Part shown: one piece after another, positions 32,015-43,899 of the stretch
How the letters are laid out: every line of letters starts with the position of its first letter
Numbering within the stretch: position 1 is the stretch's first letter
NCBI GenBank assembly: GCA_009746045.1
Contig: RPFO01000065.1
Span: forward strand, 8,591,542 to 8,653,541
Length of the DNA stretch: 62,000 bases
Source of the DNA: Mesostigma viride
Lineage: Eukaryota > Streptophyta > Mesostigmatophyceae > Mesostigmatales > Mesostigmataceae
Direction of reading: 5' to 3'
Program-made: the position numbers and the translations under genes
Notes under the pieces: generated by a model
The model's database searches: none
Seen by the model: only the letters and a program-made list of their open reading frames with translations
Told to the model about the DNA's origin: nothing

Positions 32015-33597
32015 GGTCCCAGCAGGGCAACAATAACAACAGGTCCCAACAGGGCCAAAACAACAACAACAACAGGTCCCAGCAGGGCCAGAACCGGTCC
32101 CAGCAGGGAAACAACAACAACAACAACAACAACCAGCCTGGCAACCCTGGGGGGTCCATAAGGTGCCTGAGGTGCTTCCAACGAGGGCACGCACGGCACA
32201 ACTGCCCCAACAACGACTCCCTGGCCAACGGGGTGGATCTCTGCCCGGGCTGCTGGCACGCACGTCATCCCCTGGGGCCTCCAGGCAGCCGTTGCAACAG
32301 GCCTCGCTACCCAAATCAATGTGAGTTCACTCACCTTATGTACTCTGAGGATGATGATCTCATTACCATTGGGGATGGCAACCAGGGCATAATTGATTTT
32401 GAGGCAGCAACCTTACTGTCCTCCCAACACCCTGTTCTGGAACCTTACATAAAAGCACTAACCCCTACTGTTGACAACTCCATAGATATCAAGGAGCTTG
32501 CTCATCAGCTGCACCTAGCCATGGGTCATGAAACAGTGGCTGAGGAACTGGCCAGACGGCTGGGGGGTAGTAGCATGGGAAAACAACTCAGGAATGCAGT
32601 AAAACTGGCTAGACAACACTGTCAAGAATGTCAGTTCAATAGCCCCAAACCTCAAAAATGGCATACTGCAACTCCTTCCACCAATAGGGGCATGATAGTG
32701 GGGGATGTGATGCACATCAACAAAGATGTCCAACCCTACCTGATCCTAAAAGACTCATGGTCCAGGTTCACAGTAATGGAACCCCTACCTGGCATGTCTG
32801 CAGGGCAGCTACGTGTTGCACTCATGATTGCTTTACCCAGATTCTACCCAGTTGACAGAATTTTGCTTGATCAACAATTTTCTTGTCTGACTGACCTGGA
32901 AGGGTGTGAAGCAATAGAGATTGCTGGGCTGGAAGATCATGAGGGTCAGGGGGTCATTGAAAGAACCATCAGATCTGTCAAAACCCTACTAGCCAAAAAT
33001 CCTTCCAAGGATGCTACTTCAGGGGTCTATTGTGACAGGGCACTCTGGTGTCATGAAATGTGCACAACCCTAAACATGAGACCTGTCTTGCATGCCACGT
33101 GGGGTGAAGTAATCCCAGCAGGCCTGCAGGCAGGTGTATATCCCCCAGAGGTGATAGCACTGTACAACACTGCACGTGCACAAACCTCAGCAAAACTGGC
33201 AGAAAAAGATAAAACCCATTCCAGGCCAGTATTCCAAAAAGGTGATCAAGTTCTCTATTACAAGGAAAACAGCTTTGGTAAGGTTGGAACTTGGCTAGGT
33301 CCAGTTACCATCCGTGGATTTACCAAAAACAGCAAGACCGTGGAGGTCAAGCACAATATCAATGGGAAGCGTCACAGGGTGAGCTGTCATAGAATTAAGA
33401 AGTATTATTCTCCCATGGCAGACGTGCCTGGGGAAGAGTCTTTAAGCATGGACTCACTACTTCTATCTGGCAACTCCAGCATGCCCAGCAGTAGCTCTGA
33501 GCCACCAATTACTGCTGTTGACAGCACCACAGCACCCTCTGTGAACCTTCCACCCTCAGTGAAGCCAGGCCCACTTCACAACCTGGGGATTGCTTAA
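31885..33597 (+). CDS. pol: Nucleocapsid zinc knuckle plus integrase of element 2
   Basis: The reading begins with a Gln/Asn/Gly-rich stretch containing an (AAC)n microsatellite (31983-32014 and further short runs to 32135) that encodes poly-Asn. A CCHC knuckle (C-x2-C-x4-H-x4-C) follows at about 32161-32205, then a second Cys-rich segment. Integrase follows in the same frame without a stop. It has zinc-binding H-x4-H and C-x2-C at about 32510-32630, then core D (32704-32706), D (32869-32871) and E (32959-32961). The last two are separated by 29 residues, exactly as in element 1. A basic tail follows to TAA 33595-33597. No protease lies between knuckle and integrase. Confidence 0.88.
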
Positions 33598-33617
33598 CCA
33601 GGCACGAGGTAGCTGGG

Positions 33618-35844
33618 TTGGAAGCATTAGCTCAGCCCCAAGGCACCAAATTGTCTGCCAACCCTCCCGCTCTGAGGTCAAGATTGGCAGTCGCCTTGCA
33701 AGCATTACACAGGTCACATAAGCAACAAGCTGCTGTGGCCGCAGGGTTGGCAAAAGTCTCAGCTGTGTGCACTAGTCAGGACCCCTGGACCCTGGCAATA
33801 GACACTCAGGCACAGGTCAGTGTGATCAGTGCACAAGCCATCCCTGGTCTTGAGATTGCACCTTCATTTTGGGCACGGGTGCAGGATTTCTCAGGCCAAA
33901 GCTCACTGGATGTAGTGGGACAAGTGATGCTCCCTATACTTGGTATTCAGACACCCTTCCAGGTGGTGGAGGGGTACTCTGGTAACACCTTGTTGGGGGA
34001 ACCTTTTGTATCCTATCCTGGGGTGCTTATCTCAGCTAATGAGCTCAGTGTCACAGGGGTGGGTGCAGTTCCTCTGGACCACTTTAAAATCCCTCTCTCC
34101 AGTATTGTCCCTGGTATGGATGCTGTCATCAAGGCAGTCAACACTCAGTATGCACCAGGGGAGATCCCTGATCTGGACAAGTTAGTGCACAGCCAGTTCC
34201 TCCATCCCTCAGCCTTTGGGCTGGGTAAGTGGGACATAGCCATGCACTCACCCCACCAAATCTCCCACGTCATACAAGAATGCAAAACACAAAAAGGGTT
34301 TACCAAGTGGCTGATGGCCATTGTCCACCAAGCCAGGCAGGAATGGGTCCTGCCCAACCCCAAAAACCCTCAATACAAACCGCCTGTCACCCCTTCATGG
34401 GACGTGCCAGAGGGAGCCAAAAAGCTCAGATTAAAATTTGTTCTCAAACAAAAACCACAAAAAGTGGGCTCCCCAATCTTCCATGCCAGACCATGTGTCA
34501 CAGAATTAAAGGGGACCTCCACACTGCCAAAAGGGGAAACATACACACCTGGGCTGCAACAAACCTCACTCAGGATCATGCTCTCCCTCTTCCTCCACAA
34601 CCTCAATGCAGGCCAAGACTATGTCTGCAAAGCCACTGATATTAAAAGGGCCTTCCTCAGGGGGGACCCAGAAAAGGCTGAATCTGTGTGGAAAGGGAAG
34701 GTGTACGTGGTAGACACCCCAGCTGTGTGGAAACCTTATATTGATGAGCCCCACCTTATCATCAACATTGGGGTGGAAGGGCTTGTCAGTGCCCCAAAAA
34801 TTTTCAGAGACTCAGCAGAGGAAGTATTCAAAAAGCTCAAGGCCACGTATGATGACCTGGACCCATGCTTTTTTGTTGTACCCACCCCCTCTGGACTGCT
34901 GTTCTTTGTGTGGCATGGAGATGACCAACTCATTTGTGGGCCTAGAGCTGAGGTGGAAACCTTTATTCAGCAGGTCCAGGAATCATATGAGATTGGCAAA
35001 CAGGTGGAATTGAGCACAACCCCCATCCAGTTCTGTGGCATCATGTTGCAGCTGCATAGGCAGCCAGATCAGTGGGTCTGCTCTCTCTCCCCTCCTGCAG
35101 AATATATCCAAGATTGTCTAGATCTGCTGCAGGACAACTACCTCCCCTTACATATGTGTGCCACTGTTCAGGGCAAACTGGGGTGGTGGTCAGCCATCTG
35201 TGGGGCTCCCTTAGCTGTCATCAGCAGGGTCACCCATGATGTTCTAGTCAAGATCAAATGCAGTCACATCAGGAAGTTGGTCAATGACTGTCCCCCCCTC
35301 ATCCTCCATGGCCTGAATCTGATGGAAGACATCCACATCCAATGTGTCATGGACAGCTCCATGGAGAGCAGAACAATCAATCAGATGGGGGCACGGGAAT
35401 CAGGGCTGTTTTTTCTCACCAACAGGTCAGATTACATGTCCCTCACTTCCTGGTACAGCAGGCTACACCGCAGAAAACCTGGCAGCAGCAACTCAGCTGA
35501 ATGTCGTGCTGTGGTGTCTGCTGCATTGCATGCTCGTTCCCTGCAGCACATGCTCACCTGGCTACAAACCCAGGCAGGCAGCACATGCAATGTCATCTCA
35601 CATCTCTATACTGACAGCCAATCTGTGATCAGTTTTCTAACCAAGAAATCTGTTCTGCTGCTGTCCACACTGACTGGATTGGGTGATCCTCAAACAGGAG
35701 GCCACCTATTTTTCCAGCTGGACTCATGTGGATGATGAGGACAACCCAGCAGACGCTCTCACGAAGCTGCGGGATGCTGCTGGCCAACAGTACCAGCTCC
35801 TCTTTCAGAACATGAACCCCTATGATATCAGAGTCAGTGTTTGA
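33618..35844 (+). CDS. pol: Protease-like, reverse transcriptase and RNase H of element 2 (C-terminal frameshift)
   Basis: This frame lies -1 to the integrase frame and is open upstream of 33618, so the annotated TTG is only a boundary. The retropepsin-like domain has D-T-Q-A (Asp at 33801-33803) and a TLLG motif about 65 residues later. RT has the copia-type Asp at 34638-34640 and H-G-D-D at 34914-34925. RNase H starts at about 35340 with D, E (in SAECRA) and D motifs. The main frame ends at TGA 35733-35735. The final motif (NPADALTK) and the C terminus are in the +1 frame and end at TGA 35842-35844, so one base was gained or lost near 35670-35690. Without the shift the protein matches element 1 end to end in layout. 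Confidence 0.88.
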
Positions 35845-36218
35845 ATAAATGACTGGCCATAGCACAGTACACAACCACCACACCCCCTTACCACAGCGAT
35901 AGCTGCTGGGCGCCATAAAATTCAACACATTCGTTGTGGGGTGTGAGTGCTGGCTAGGTCAGATTTGTATCCATTTGCAGCTTGAGGACACAAGCTTTGT
36001 ATCCATTTACTTAATGTGTGCTTCAGTACCTGGCCAAACCAGCCAGCTGTGTACACCTTATTTAATGTGCAATATAACACCTGGCCAGAACAGCCAGCTG
36101 TAACCAACCTGGCTCAACCAGCCATGTCTCTTTTGTACCCCTAATCAACTTAAAAACAATAACAATAATGTTGGGGGTGCAGACCTGCATTAAGAAATAA
36201 ATAATAAAACAATACTGG
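35845..36218 (+). other. 3' non-coding region of element 2
   Basis: No coding sequence. It contains a degenerate direct repeat (CCTGGCCA...CAGCCAGCTGT at about 36031-36050 and 36081-36100) and A-rich sequence ending CTGG just before the 3' LTR, in the place of a primer tract. Confidence 0.6.
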
Positions 36219-36690
36219 AGTTAGTCTCCATGCTTTGCTGTAGACTAAGTCTCAAAGGCATTGTGAATACAACGTATGAATAAGCCTTGTAAACCCACGT
36301 TGGTATGTGAATATAAATACCACGTGGGCTATGCAGATAGGATGCTAGTCGAGTCGCATACGTTTCCCTAGATAGGTACTTTGGGTACTGAGGTACGTGA
36401 CAGATGTCAGTACCCAGTATACGTAGTGTCCTGTCATTGGACGGTACTAGAGTATCCTAGATAGGGACCGTACTGCAGCGTGCATTGATTTGTGATCGCA
36501 CGATGCAGTGACTAGGCAGCTACCTGTCATCGTGCGGCCTCGGGCCAACGGTCTGCACCCAACGGTCACTGGCGGCGCAGCCGGTGAGAGGAACGTTGAT
36601 AAAGGGTAAACCTATTTTCTAATGAACCAAGCAATTCATTGCTCACAGCTCTCAGTGTTCTCAAGCAATATATCCCACCGCATTCTAACT
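36219..36690 (+). repeat. 3' LTR of element 2
   Basis: 472 bp, AGTTAG...CTAACT. Compared with the 5' LTR it lacks one G near 36340 and has one extra base at each of two places near 36645-36651. No substitution was seen. Confidence 0.94.
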
Positions 36691-37080
36691 GCAGTACGCA
36701 TCGCGCAGGGCTAATGTTATCTTACCGCAAAATGACGGGAAAGGTAAAGATAGCAGCGGGAATTTTTACGGCTTTAGAAACATCATTAAACTAGCTTTCC
36801 TTACGACCATCAAAACTGGCAACAATCGACAATCAACCCGGCAGGCATCCATTATACTTTATTCATCCCGACAGAAATTCAGGCCGGACCCCCCCTGCCG
36901 ATGGCAAAGAAAAAAAGCCCGCGACATTATAGATCGCAACCATCCCGCCATAAATTAGAATCAGTAACTAATTTTCTCCAACAATCGAGCATTTTTTCTG
37001 CTTTCCGCGTGCCAGATTTGTCACGTTTCGTCTAAAGGCAGTCGCCATGGCCACTACCGCAAGGGGTGCGCGCACCGTGC
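36691..37080 (+). repeat. Left terminal inverted repeat, inner part
   Basis: Starts with the right copy of the GCAGT target duplication. The reverse complement matches about 44430-44830. The clearest block is at 37040-37080 (CAGTCGCCATGG...GGGGTGCGCGCACCGTGC), which is nearly identical to the complement of 44430-44478. Confidence 0.75.
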
Positions 37081-38149
37081 CGACATAGCTTTTGGGCCTC
37101 AATTTGCACCGAAATTTGGTCCGTACCGTCCAGCTCAGTCGGATTATGTATGTGGATCGGCCGTGTTGGTTGCATACGCAGGTATATTAATTCTTGCATT
37201 CGCCCCGGACCTTCCCCAGGACAGGTCAGGATATAACAATAATTCTTGCATTCGCCCCCGCCCTTTCCTATGGCCTGGTCAGGTTTGGGCGCGACGCCAC
37301 TAGCGCGGCGCCCGCGACAGAGTGGCCAGGCTCGAGCACGTTTTCTGGATCCCAAGCACCGGATTGGACACTGTCCGAGGACTGGACAGGAATTGGCTGA
37401 CCAATCGGATGCTTGCTCGTCGTCTCCAAAAACATATATAAAGAGCCAAATCGCGCGAACTACGCAATGATCCTTTAAGCAGCGTTACTCTGCCGAAATG
37501 TCAACCTAGGCCGGTCAAGTGACGCCGAGGTGTTCACCGATAGTTCAGGTCAGCCACAGCGCGCCTTCGAATGTAGGCACGGTCGCATTTTTTTTTAGGA
37601 AATGTAGAATTGTTGTCGACCAGCTACCAACGCCCGACCGGACCCATACAACGGAAACATCAAGGCGAAGGCGATGTGATGTAGGTGTGTCTGATATCTC
37701 ATTAATACACAGAGCATCGTGAATATAATATATAATATAAATTATATAATATACTATAATTAATATATAACTTTAATTTTATGTTAATTTTAATGTTATT
37801 TCATATAACATAATATAGCATAATATAATTAATATAATATAATATTATATAAACTAGTATATAAAAAATTAAAATGTAAAAGAAAAATATCTACCTTATT
37901 GGGGTTTATTGTTCCTTTCCAGTTCAGCATAAGTACACTCTTGAGTGTGTGCAATGTTTGGTTATACGCCATTGTCTTAAAATAGCAACCAATGTAAACC
38001 TCCGTCCTAACCACATTTGGATACAATAAAGACATTGATGCCTGACACATAGCATTCATTGCTTGAAATACCATGCATATTTTGTGTCAATGTTCTGCAG
38101 ACCACAGCTTTAAGTGGGCATACTTCGCTTTCCTCAATATAATGGCGAC
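37081..38149. other. Transposon interior, left, without recognised gene
   Basis: It holds a near-duplicate pair of CTTGCATTCGCCCC... blocks (37194 and 37244) and an extremely A/T-rich tract at 37727-37870 made of TAATATA-type steps. Small open frames lack support. Confidence 0.5.
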
Positions 38150-38760
38150 ATGGCATTTGGTGAAAGTGGTGAGTGCCATGAAGTTGCGCCGGCCGTCGTT
38201 ATCCATGACGAACTGAATGGGTTTCGTGCAAATCAAGTTTTTTGTTTTGGTGTTCCAGTTGCGCCGGCCGGCGTTTCCAATGGTATCTTGCGCGCATTTG
38301 CAAAAGCTTGCACGCTTATCAACATTTTGTGTTGGTGAACATTTTATCACCTCTGGGATTTCCGCCTTCACTACCTGAGTTGCTTCTTTGTGGTTTTCAA
38401 ATGCAACCGAGTTACGCCGGCCGTCGTTACTCATGACAAATTGTAGGGGTTTTGTGCAAATCACTTTTGTATGGTTTATGTACATGCATCCAGTTGCGCC
38501 GGCCGGCGTTTCCAATGGTATCTTGCAGTTGCGCAATCAGGCCCCATTACCAAAAGTGTGTTTGTACATCTTTTTTACACCTGAAGGATTTCTGCCTGCA
38601 TATCCTGAGTTGCTTCTTAATGGTTTTTAATTGCGCCCGAGTTACGCCGGCCGTCGTTATTAATGACAAACTGTATGTGTTTCATAAAATCACTTTTGTA
38701 TGGTTTACATGTATCCAGTTGCGCCGGCCGGCGTTATTAATGACGCTTGTCGTTCTTGTT
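38150..38760. repeat. Tandem ~225-bp repeats (three copies), each with two hairpin palindromes
   Basis: Palindrome type 1 (GTTRCGCCGGCCGTCGTTA) occurs at about 38193, 38408 and 38640. Type 2 (GTTGCGCCGGCCGGCGTT) occurs at about 38267, 38490 and 38718. The sequences between them also correspond, giving three diverged ~225-bp units directly upstream of the transposase gene. The same palindrome family recurs in both transposase introns. Candidate roles are subterminal transposase-binding sites or relics of repeated introns. Confidence 0.85.
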
Positions 38761-38881
38761 TGATGCCCATCGTTTTCGTCGTGTCTTTAATGGTGATTAT
38801 TTATCATTACTCATCCTCAGGGCTTTCGGTGCCGCGGGATTAAGAGGCGAAAAAAATCAGCTGCCGTCTGACCAAAGTCTG

Positions 38882-41800
38882 ATGGCGCAATCGGGGCGGG
38901 GGGCCGTTTCCGACGGTTCGCGTCCCTTGTCCAAGGACGACCGGGAGCCTGCACTTCGCGGTCCCCGGAGCGACAAGTACATCGAGAACAAGGGGTACAA
39001 AATTGCCAATGACATCTTTCCTATCATGGCGGAACGCGTGAAAGCAAACAACCACAGGACGCCAGAGATGAGCGCGGAGGTTCTGTCTTGCGCAGCTTCA
39101 AGACTAAATGCCATGGTGGCCGAGAGCAACGGCATTAAGAAGAGGAAGAACTGTGACGACGGGCTTCCTGAAAGTTGGGCGGAATCTCTTCGGGATACCA
39201 TCAAGAAGGCTTTTGGCGACTTGGGAACATCTGAGAAGGATCGTGGGCTTAGGTGGGCCTTGTGTGGACTTGTTACGAAGGCAATGGAGGGCGTCCCGGA
39301 CAGGATTGTGGAGCGCGCGTTCGGGATTGACAGGCGCTTTGTCGCAACTGTTCGGGGTCACAGGGATGGAATGGAAGAAGGGGAGGACGACCTTTTGATG
39401 AGTGCGCCAGAGAGGAGGAGGAGGAAAGACGAGCTTCCGACGGAAGTCATTGCCCTGATACAAGCGTGCTGGAGGGATGATAACTTGACGCGGGCGTCTC
39501 CGAACATGAAGGATGTTCATTGTGAATGGACAAGAAAGGATTACAAACATACACTAGCGTTTTCGGAGGGTGCGCGCTACTATACTGTCTCCAAGTCGAA
39601 GATTTACGAAGTGTTCATTTCCCGCCATCCGGAGTTGAAGCCACCGCGGCGGATGGACACTAGGGAGGGGGGGGGGTGGAGGGAGAGGAGGGCGTGAGGG
39701 GGGGAAATCAGGTGATTATGGAGACGGAGGAGGGGATGTCAATGCCTCGCACGAATCAGAAGAGCACAGTTCATGTGGGATACACTTCTTTTTGCAAGCA
39801 TATGCCCGCATGCGTCAAGGGGCGGTGGAAAATGCGGAACTTGTGCGCATGCCAGCACCACACTACCATGCAGTCCATGGTTGGGGGGTTGGCCAAATTT
39901 CGTGCAACTTTTCATGCCAGATGCGAGTGCGGACCTGAATGCCACGCGTGCGATCATGGTAGCCAGCTCGACGTGGGGTCCTCCGTGCCCACATGTTCCA
40001 TTTTCAAAGCCACTCACACGACAGAGTGGGTGAACAAGTTTACTTGTGAGGTGGAGGGGATGAGGGAGGGGGGAGGTTCGAGGTCGTCTGTGGGGTCGTC
40101 GCGGCCGCAGGTTCAGCCTTTTCAGGGCGAACTTGAGGATCTGCCCATGCATGGGAGGGTGCTGGACGACGAGGAAGGGGTGCCCGATCATGACCTGGGC
40201 GAGGAGTTGGGGGTTTGCTCGATCCGGCGTAAGGCTTGTGTGTTGGGCACTTGCCGGGCTCCCAAGTGTGGAATTCGGAACTTCATGTTATGCGAACGGG
40301 AGGAGGCTTCCAACCACCTGATTTCATGGACCAGATACGAGATGCAGGATGTGCCGCCGGGTGCGGTTCTTGGGCCAGAGGTAATTTTTAGTGGAGTGGT
40401 TGCGCCCCAAGGCGTTTCTTTTGCAATGTTTCCTGAGGTTCTTGGGCCAGAGGTAATTTTTAGTGGAGTGGTTGCGCCCCAAGGCGTTTCTTAAGCAATG
40501 TTTCCTGAGGTTCTTGGGCCAGAGGTAATTTTTAGTGGAGTGGTTGCGCCCCAAGGCGTTTCTTTTTCAATTTTTCCTGAGGTCCTGTCTTTTTTCTTCC
40601 TACAGGTCATTGGTGGGTCGAAGTTGATGTCTTTTCTGTATGTGCACATTGCGCATATGCAGGACGACTGTGACGAGATCGCAAAGGCTGGTGGGCAGCG
40701 ATTGACGCAAGTCGACGTCAAGTCCACACCAACGGAGCTAAAGGAGGCGATTGTGGACAAGTGGCCGGACTTCATCCAGCATTGCTTCAACGCGTGGTGG
40801 CAAGCGGACGCCTCCAAGGAATGTCTCTCAAGGATGCGGGTGGGGGACCTTGTATGCCACACAGATTACGCCGAGAACTACCAGTCTTACACCTATCACA
40901 ATCTCCAAGCACAGTATTGGCATCCAGTCACATTCGTCCTTATGCCCTGGATCGTGCGCTACTTGGATCCAGCGTCGGGAAAGGTCGTGAGAAGGGAGTT
41001 TCACTTCATCGGACAGGGCGGAATGAAAAGGGACGGGCGGGCCCTCCGTTTTGCTATCCTCAAAATCCTGGCGACACTACGGTCAGAAGGGGTAGAGGTG
41101 AAGCGCTTCATTGGGTGGTCGGACAATTGCTCCATGCAGTTCAAGTCAAGGAATGTGATCGCGGAAATGGCCCGGCTGCTGACGGAGGATCCGCACCTGG
41201 AGTCATTTGAGTGGAATTACTTTGGGGAGCAGCACGGAAAGGGGGAGGTGGATGGAGCTGGTGGGACTGTGAAGTGCATGTTGAGGAGGTGGCACATCAG
41301 GGAAGAGAACCAGGACAAACAGACGGCCGCCCAGTTGGTGGAGAATCTGGCGTCGGGGGCGGTGGGCGGGACCACAACGACCAGGCGTAACTTCTTCGAG
41401 TTCCCCGAGGTAATTAAGTGTACAGTCCTCGTTCAGGGAATAGTTACGCCGGCCGTCGTTTCTAGGGCGTTCTTGGAGTCCTGGCGATCAGGAGTGCTTA
41501 ATAAAACACAACTAGCTCGATGGTCTCGTAACTTCAACTTTCCCTTGTGCAAATCTTGTCTTCGACGCGCAGGTGCTTCCTTACAGCCCAGGGCGCGGCG
41601 AAATCAAAGGAGTGAAGAAGGCGCACTGGTGGCGCATGGACAAGTCGAATGTGACGCGCTTAATGCTGCGCCAGTATTCCTGCTATTGTGGCGGTGCGTG
41701 CGCCGAGGAAAGGTGGTGGGATTGTCGAAAGGAGTGGACCGACATGGACGGCTGGAATGTGGGAGGTGCTCGGATGAAGCTCCACAAACTGGGGGAGCCA

Positions 41801-42303
41801 GTGCAAAGGAACCCAAACGGACAAGGGGGGCACGCAGGGACGCGACTGAACAGACTACAGGCAGAGAGGACGATGATGGGAAGGAGACTGAAGCTGCGAG
41901 ACATTTTTGCCGTCGAGTCCTACTCTGGTGATGGTCCCACGATCCAGATCATCCATATTGGCTAGCGGAAGTCTTGCAGGAGCCTTATCAGGTGGCCGCT
42001 ACTTTCGTGAGGCGAGTGGCCGACAGAAACGGCAAGGTCGATAGGGAGTTGTTCCGTAAGGGACAATGGGTGGTGGGGGTGCGCTACTGGGACAGATTTC
42101 CGGGTATGGCGACGATGTTCAAAATGGACGCCGATGCCCAACCTGAACAGCCAAACTTGGTCAATTGCTACCTGTGCATGGACGCGGGGTTCGAACACAC
42201 CATTGTTGTCAACCCAGCTAACAATCGCCAGGCCATCTTGACCATTCCGACAGACGTCGAGAAACGGCTCACGAACTTGGCCAAGAAGAGACCTGTTCAG
42301 TAG
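38882..42303 (+). CDS. Putative DDE-type transposase, several exons, frame disturbed in two places
   Basis: The first ATG in the leading frame is 38882; a 3' splice-like CTCATCCTCAG at 38810-38820 suggests more 5' exons. Exon parts are about 38882-39665 (charged helical N-terminal region), 39680-40380 (Cys/His-rich, probable zinc binding, for example CACQHH and CECGPECHAC), 40606-41409 (RNase H-like core) and 41573 to about 41935 (Cys-rich tail), then 41974-42303. Candidate catalytic residues are D in HTDYAENY (40864-40866), D in GWSDNC (41122-41124) and E or D in HGKGEVDG (41245-41253). The frame slips at a G10 run (39667-39676) and near 41930-41940; the first could be an indel or a missed intron. 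The position inside matching inverted repeats supports a transposase. I cannot name the superfamily with confidence. Confidence 0.7.
40381..40605 (+). other. Intron 1 of transposase gene, built from 72-bp repeats
   Basis: GTAATT...TTCTTCCTACAG, phase 0 (Glu | Val). It consists of three 72-bp units (starting at 40365, 40437, 40509), each repeating the exon end GGTTCTTGGGCCAGAG and the 5' splice site, so three equivalent donors exist. The unit is 24 codons long and nearly open in frame; the second copy has a TAA. Each unit carries a hairpin GTTGCGCC-CCAA-GGCGTTTC. Confidence 0.75.
41410..41572 (+). other. Intron 2 of transposase gene
   Basis: GTAATT...GACGCGCAG, 163 bp, phase 0 (Glu | Val), removing stops and restoring a Cys-rich frame downstream. 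It contains the palindrome GTTACGCCGGCCGTCGTTT at 41442-41460, of the same family as the upstream repeats and intron 1. Confidence 0.75.
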
Positions 42304-43899
42304 GCCAGCTCGCCCGGGCTTGGTTGGACGAGGTGGACAGCCTTGAGAGCACGTGCTTCGTTGTGAGCACTTGCCTTTCAGCCGTGATTTGCAAACGAGT
42401 TCCTTGTCCTGAATTGTAAAGCTCGATTCATGCTCTTTTAAGGAAGTGTATAATATTATCCAGATCATGTATATATTTAGATCTAGACCTGAGTTCAAAT
42501 AACATTTCTTAGAGGGCTGAGATGCGCGAGGTCCAGCATACATGTATATATCCATGGAGACATGTTACAAACTCAAATGTTTCATTGTACGTACCACTAG
42601 CTCGTCGACGGGGGTATCCCATGTAATGTATGATTTATGAATTAATTAATCGCTTAATTGTACAATTTAAATGGATCATGAACTTGTCAAGTGGCCTAAT
42701 TTGGTTTATTTGGTTCATCATTTATTGATCTCAATCATTCTTAATTGAATCTCGAGCAATAGCAATCGTGAAGCAGATCCTAATCATGTGATTCGCATAA
42801 CATTTGAGAATAGGCAACAAGTGCTACTTTGAGGAATGCGGGGTTGGTCAGGTTATTATAGAGCTAGAGCTACAAACGGCACATATATTGCAAACTTTGC
42901 GCTCCAGGCATGGAATTTCAAAAGTACCAAAATTGGAGCAGTAGATGTTGGGGACGCCCTCCCTGTGTTTGCACAGCATGAAGGCGGCAGAGGCGCCTCC
43001 CCTTCCCTCGTGCCAGTGGCATGCCACAGGTGCAATTGGACACGACTACAAACTGATTTGGTACCCCGTGCAACTCTCCCATACATGCATGGGAGAGTTG
43101 CAACGAAGGCGCGCGAATGAATGAATTTGGCAGGGCATACTGATATGTGGCCCGCATGCACCAATCCCCAGTGGCCTGCCCTGACTGGACAGCGCTACGC
43201 CCGATCCGTGGTGACCCCGAGGACTGGTCGGACGCCGACCACGCGCGAGCGGAACCGGTGCCGGCGGGCGTTTACCTAGCCGGAGGCCCTCTGGGCGCCC
43301 AGGCTGACGTCGATCCACACGCTGGCCCAGGATGCTCCCAACGCCGCCACTTTTGCGGGCTTTGCGGCCCGCGCACCAATGCTGGCGGCCCTGCATCTGC
43401 CAGCCATGTCCCACCGCCGCCCCAACCCACTCTACGGGCAGGACCCCGCGGTCCTGGCCGCCCGGCATTGCTTCAAGCGTAAACGGGACCCGCTGCTGGA
43501 ACCAGTGCTTGCAAAGCTGCCATTGTGGAGCTGCCTACGCACGTGCTCAAGACGCAGAGGCCGGCGCGGCCCAGTGCGCATCGCGGACTGCCAACAGCCA
43601 AGGCCTGCCAAGCTTGCAACCACCGGGCAAGGAAATGTGGTACCACCTTGAGCGGCTCGGCGGTCGGCGGCAGCGCACCCCTGTGGAACACACGGGGGAT
43701 GCATGGCGCGGCGCCGGGACCTCAGCCTTGACTGCTGGTTGGCCCACAATGTTTCCTGGACGGGAGGGGCTCGCGACCCGCCCCCGCCCCTCCGGCACCC
43801 CGAGACGGCTGCCCGTCTCGCCGCGGTGTTGCTGGATCCCCCCCGCCGCCCGCAGCGCCCTCCTCGGCCGTGGACTACCAAGTCTCACGCCCTTGAAGG
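42304..43899. other. Transposon interior, right, mostly without recognised gene
   Basis: About 42310-43130 is A/T-rich with no gene seen. From about 43140 the sequence becomes GC-rich with overlapping open frames (for example 43332-44102), which I read as degenerate coding sequence, possibly the upstream part of the LINE-like relic that follows. There are no recognisable domains in this part. Confidence 0.45.

Larger units (their letters stand above)
29043..36690 (+). mobile_element. Full-length copia-like LTR retrotransposon, element 2
   Basis: A 7.65-kb element with ~472-bp LTRs, a 564-aa ORF upstream of gag, then Gag, integrase, protease-like, RT and RNase H coding regions spread over three frames. 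The relative order is the same as in element 1. LTRs differ by three single-base indels and no substitution that I can see. The coding frame moves by -1 three times (near 31169-31226, at the G7 run 31885-31891, and between about 33480 and 33600) and once more near 35670-35690 inside RNase H. It is inserted in the left inverted repeat of the surrounding DNA transposon. Confidence 0.92.
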
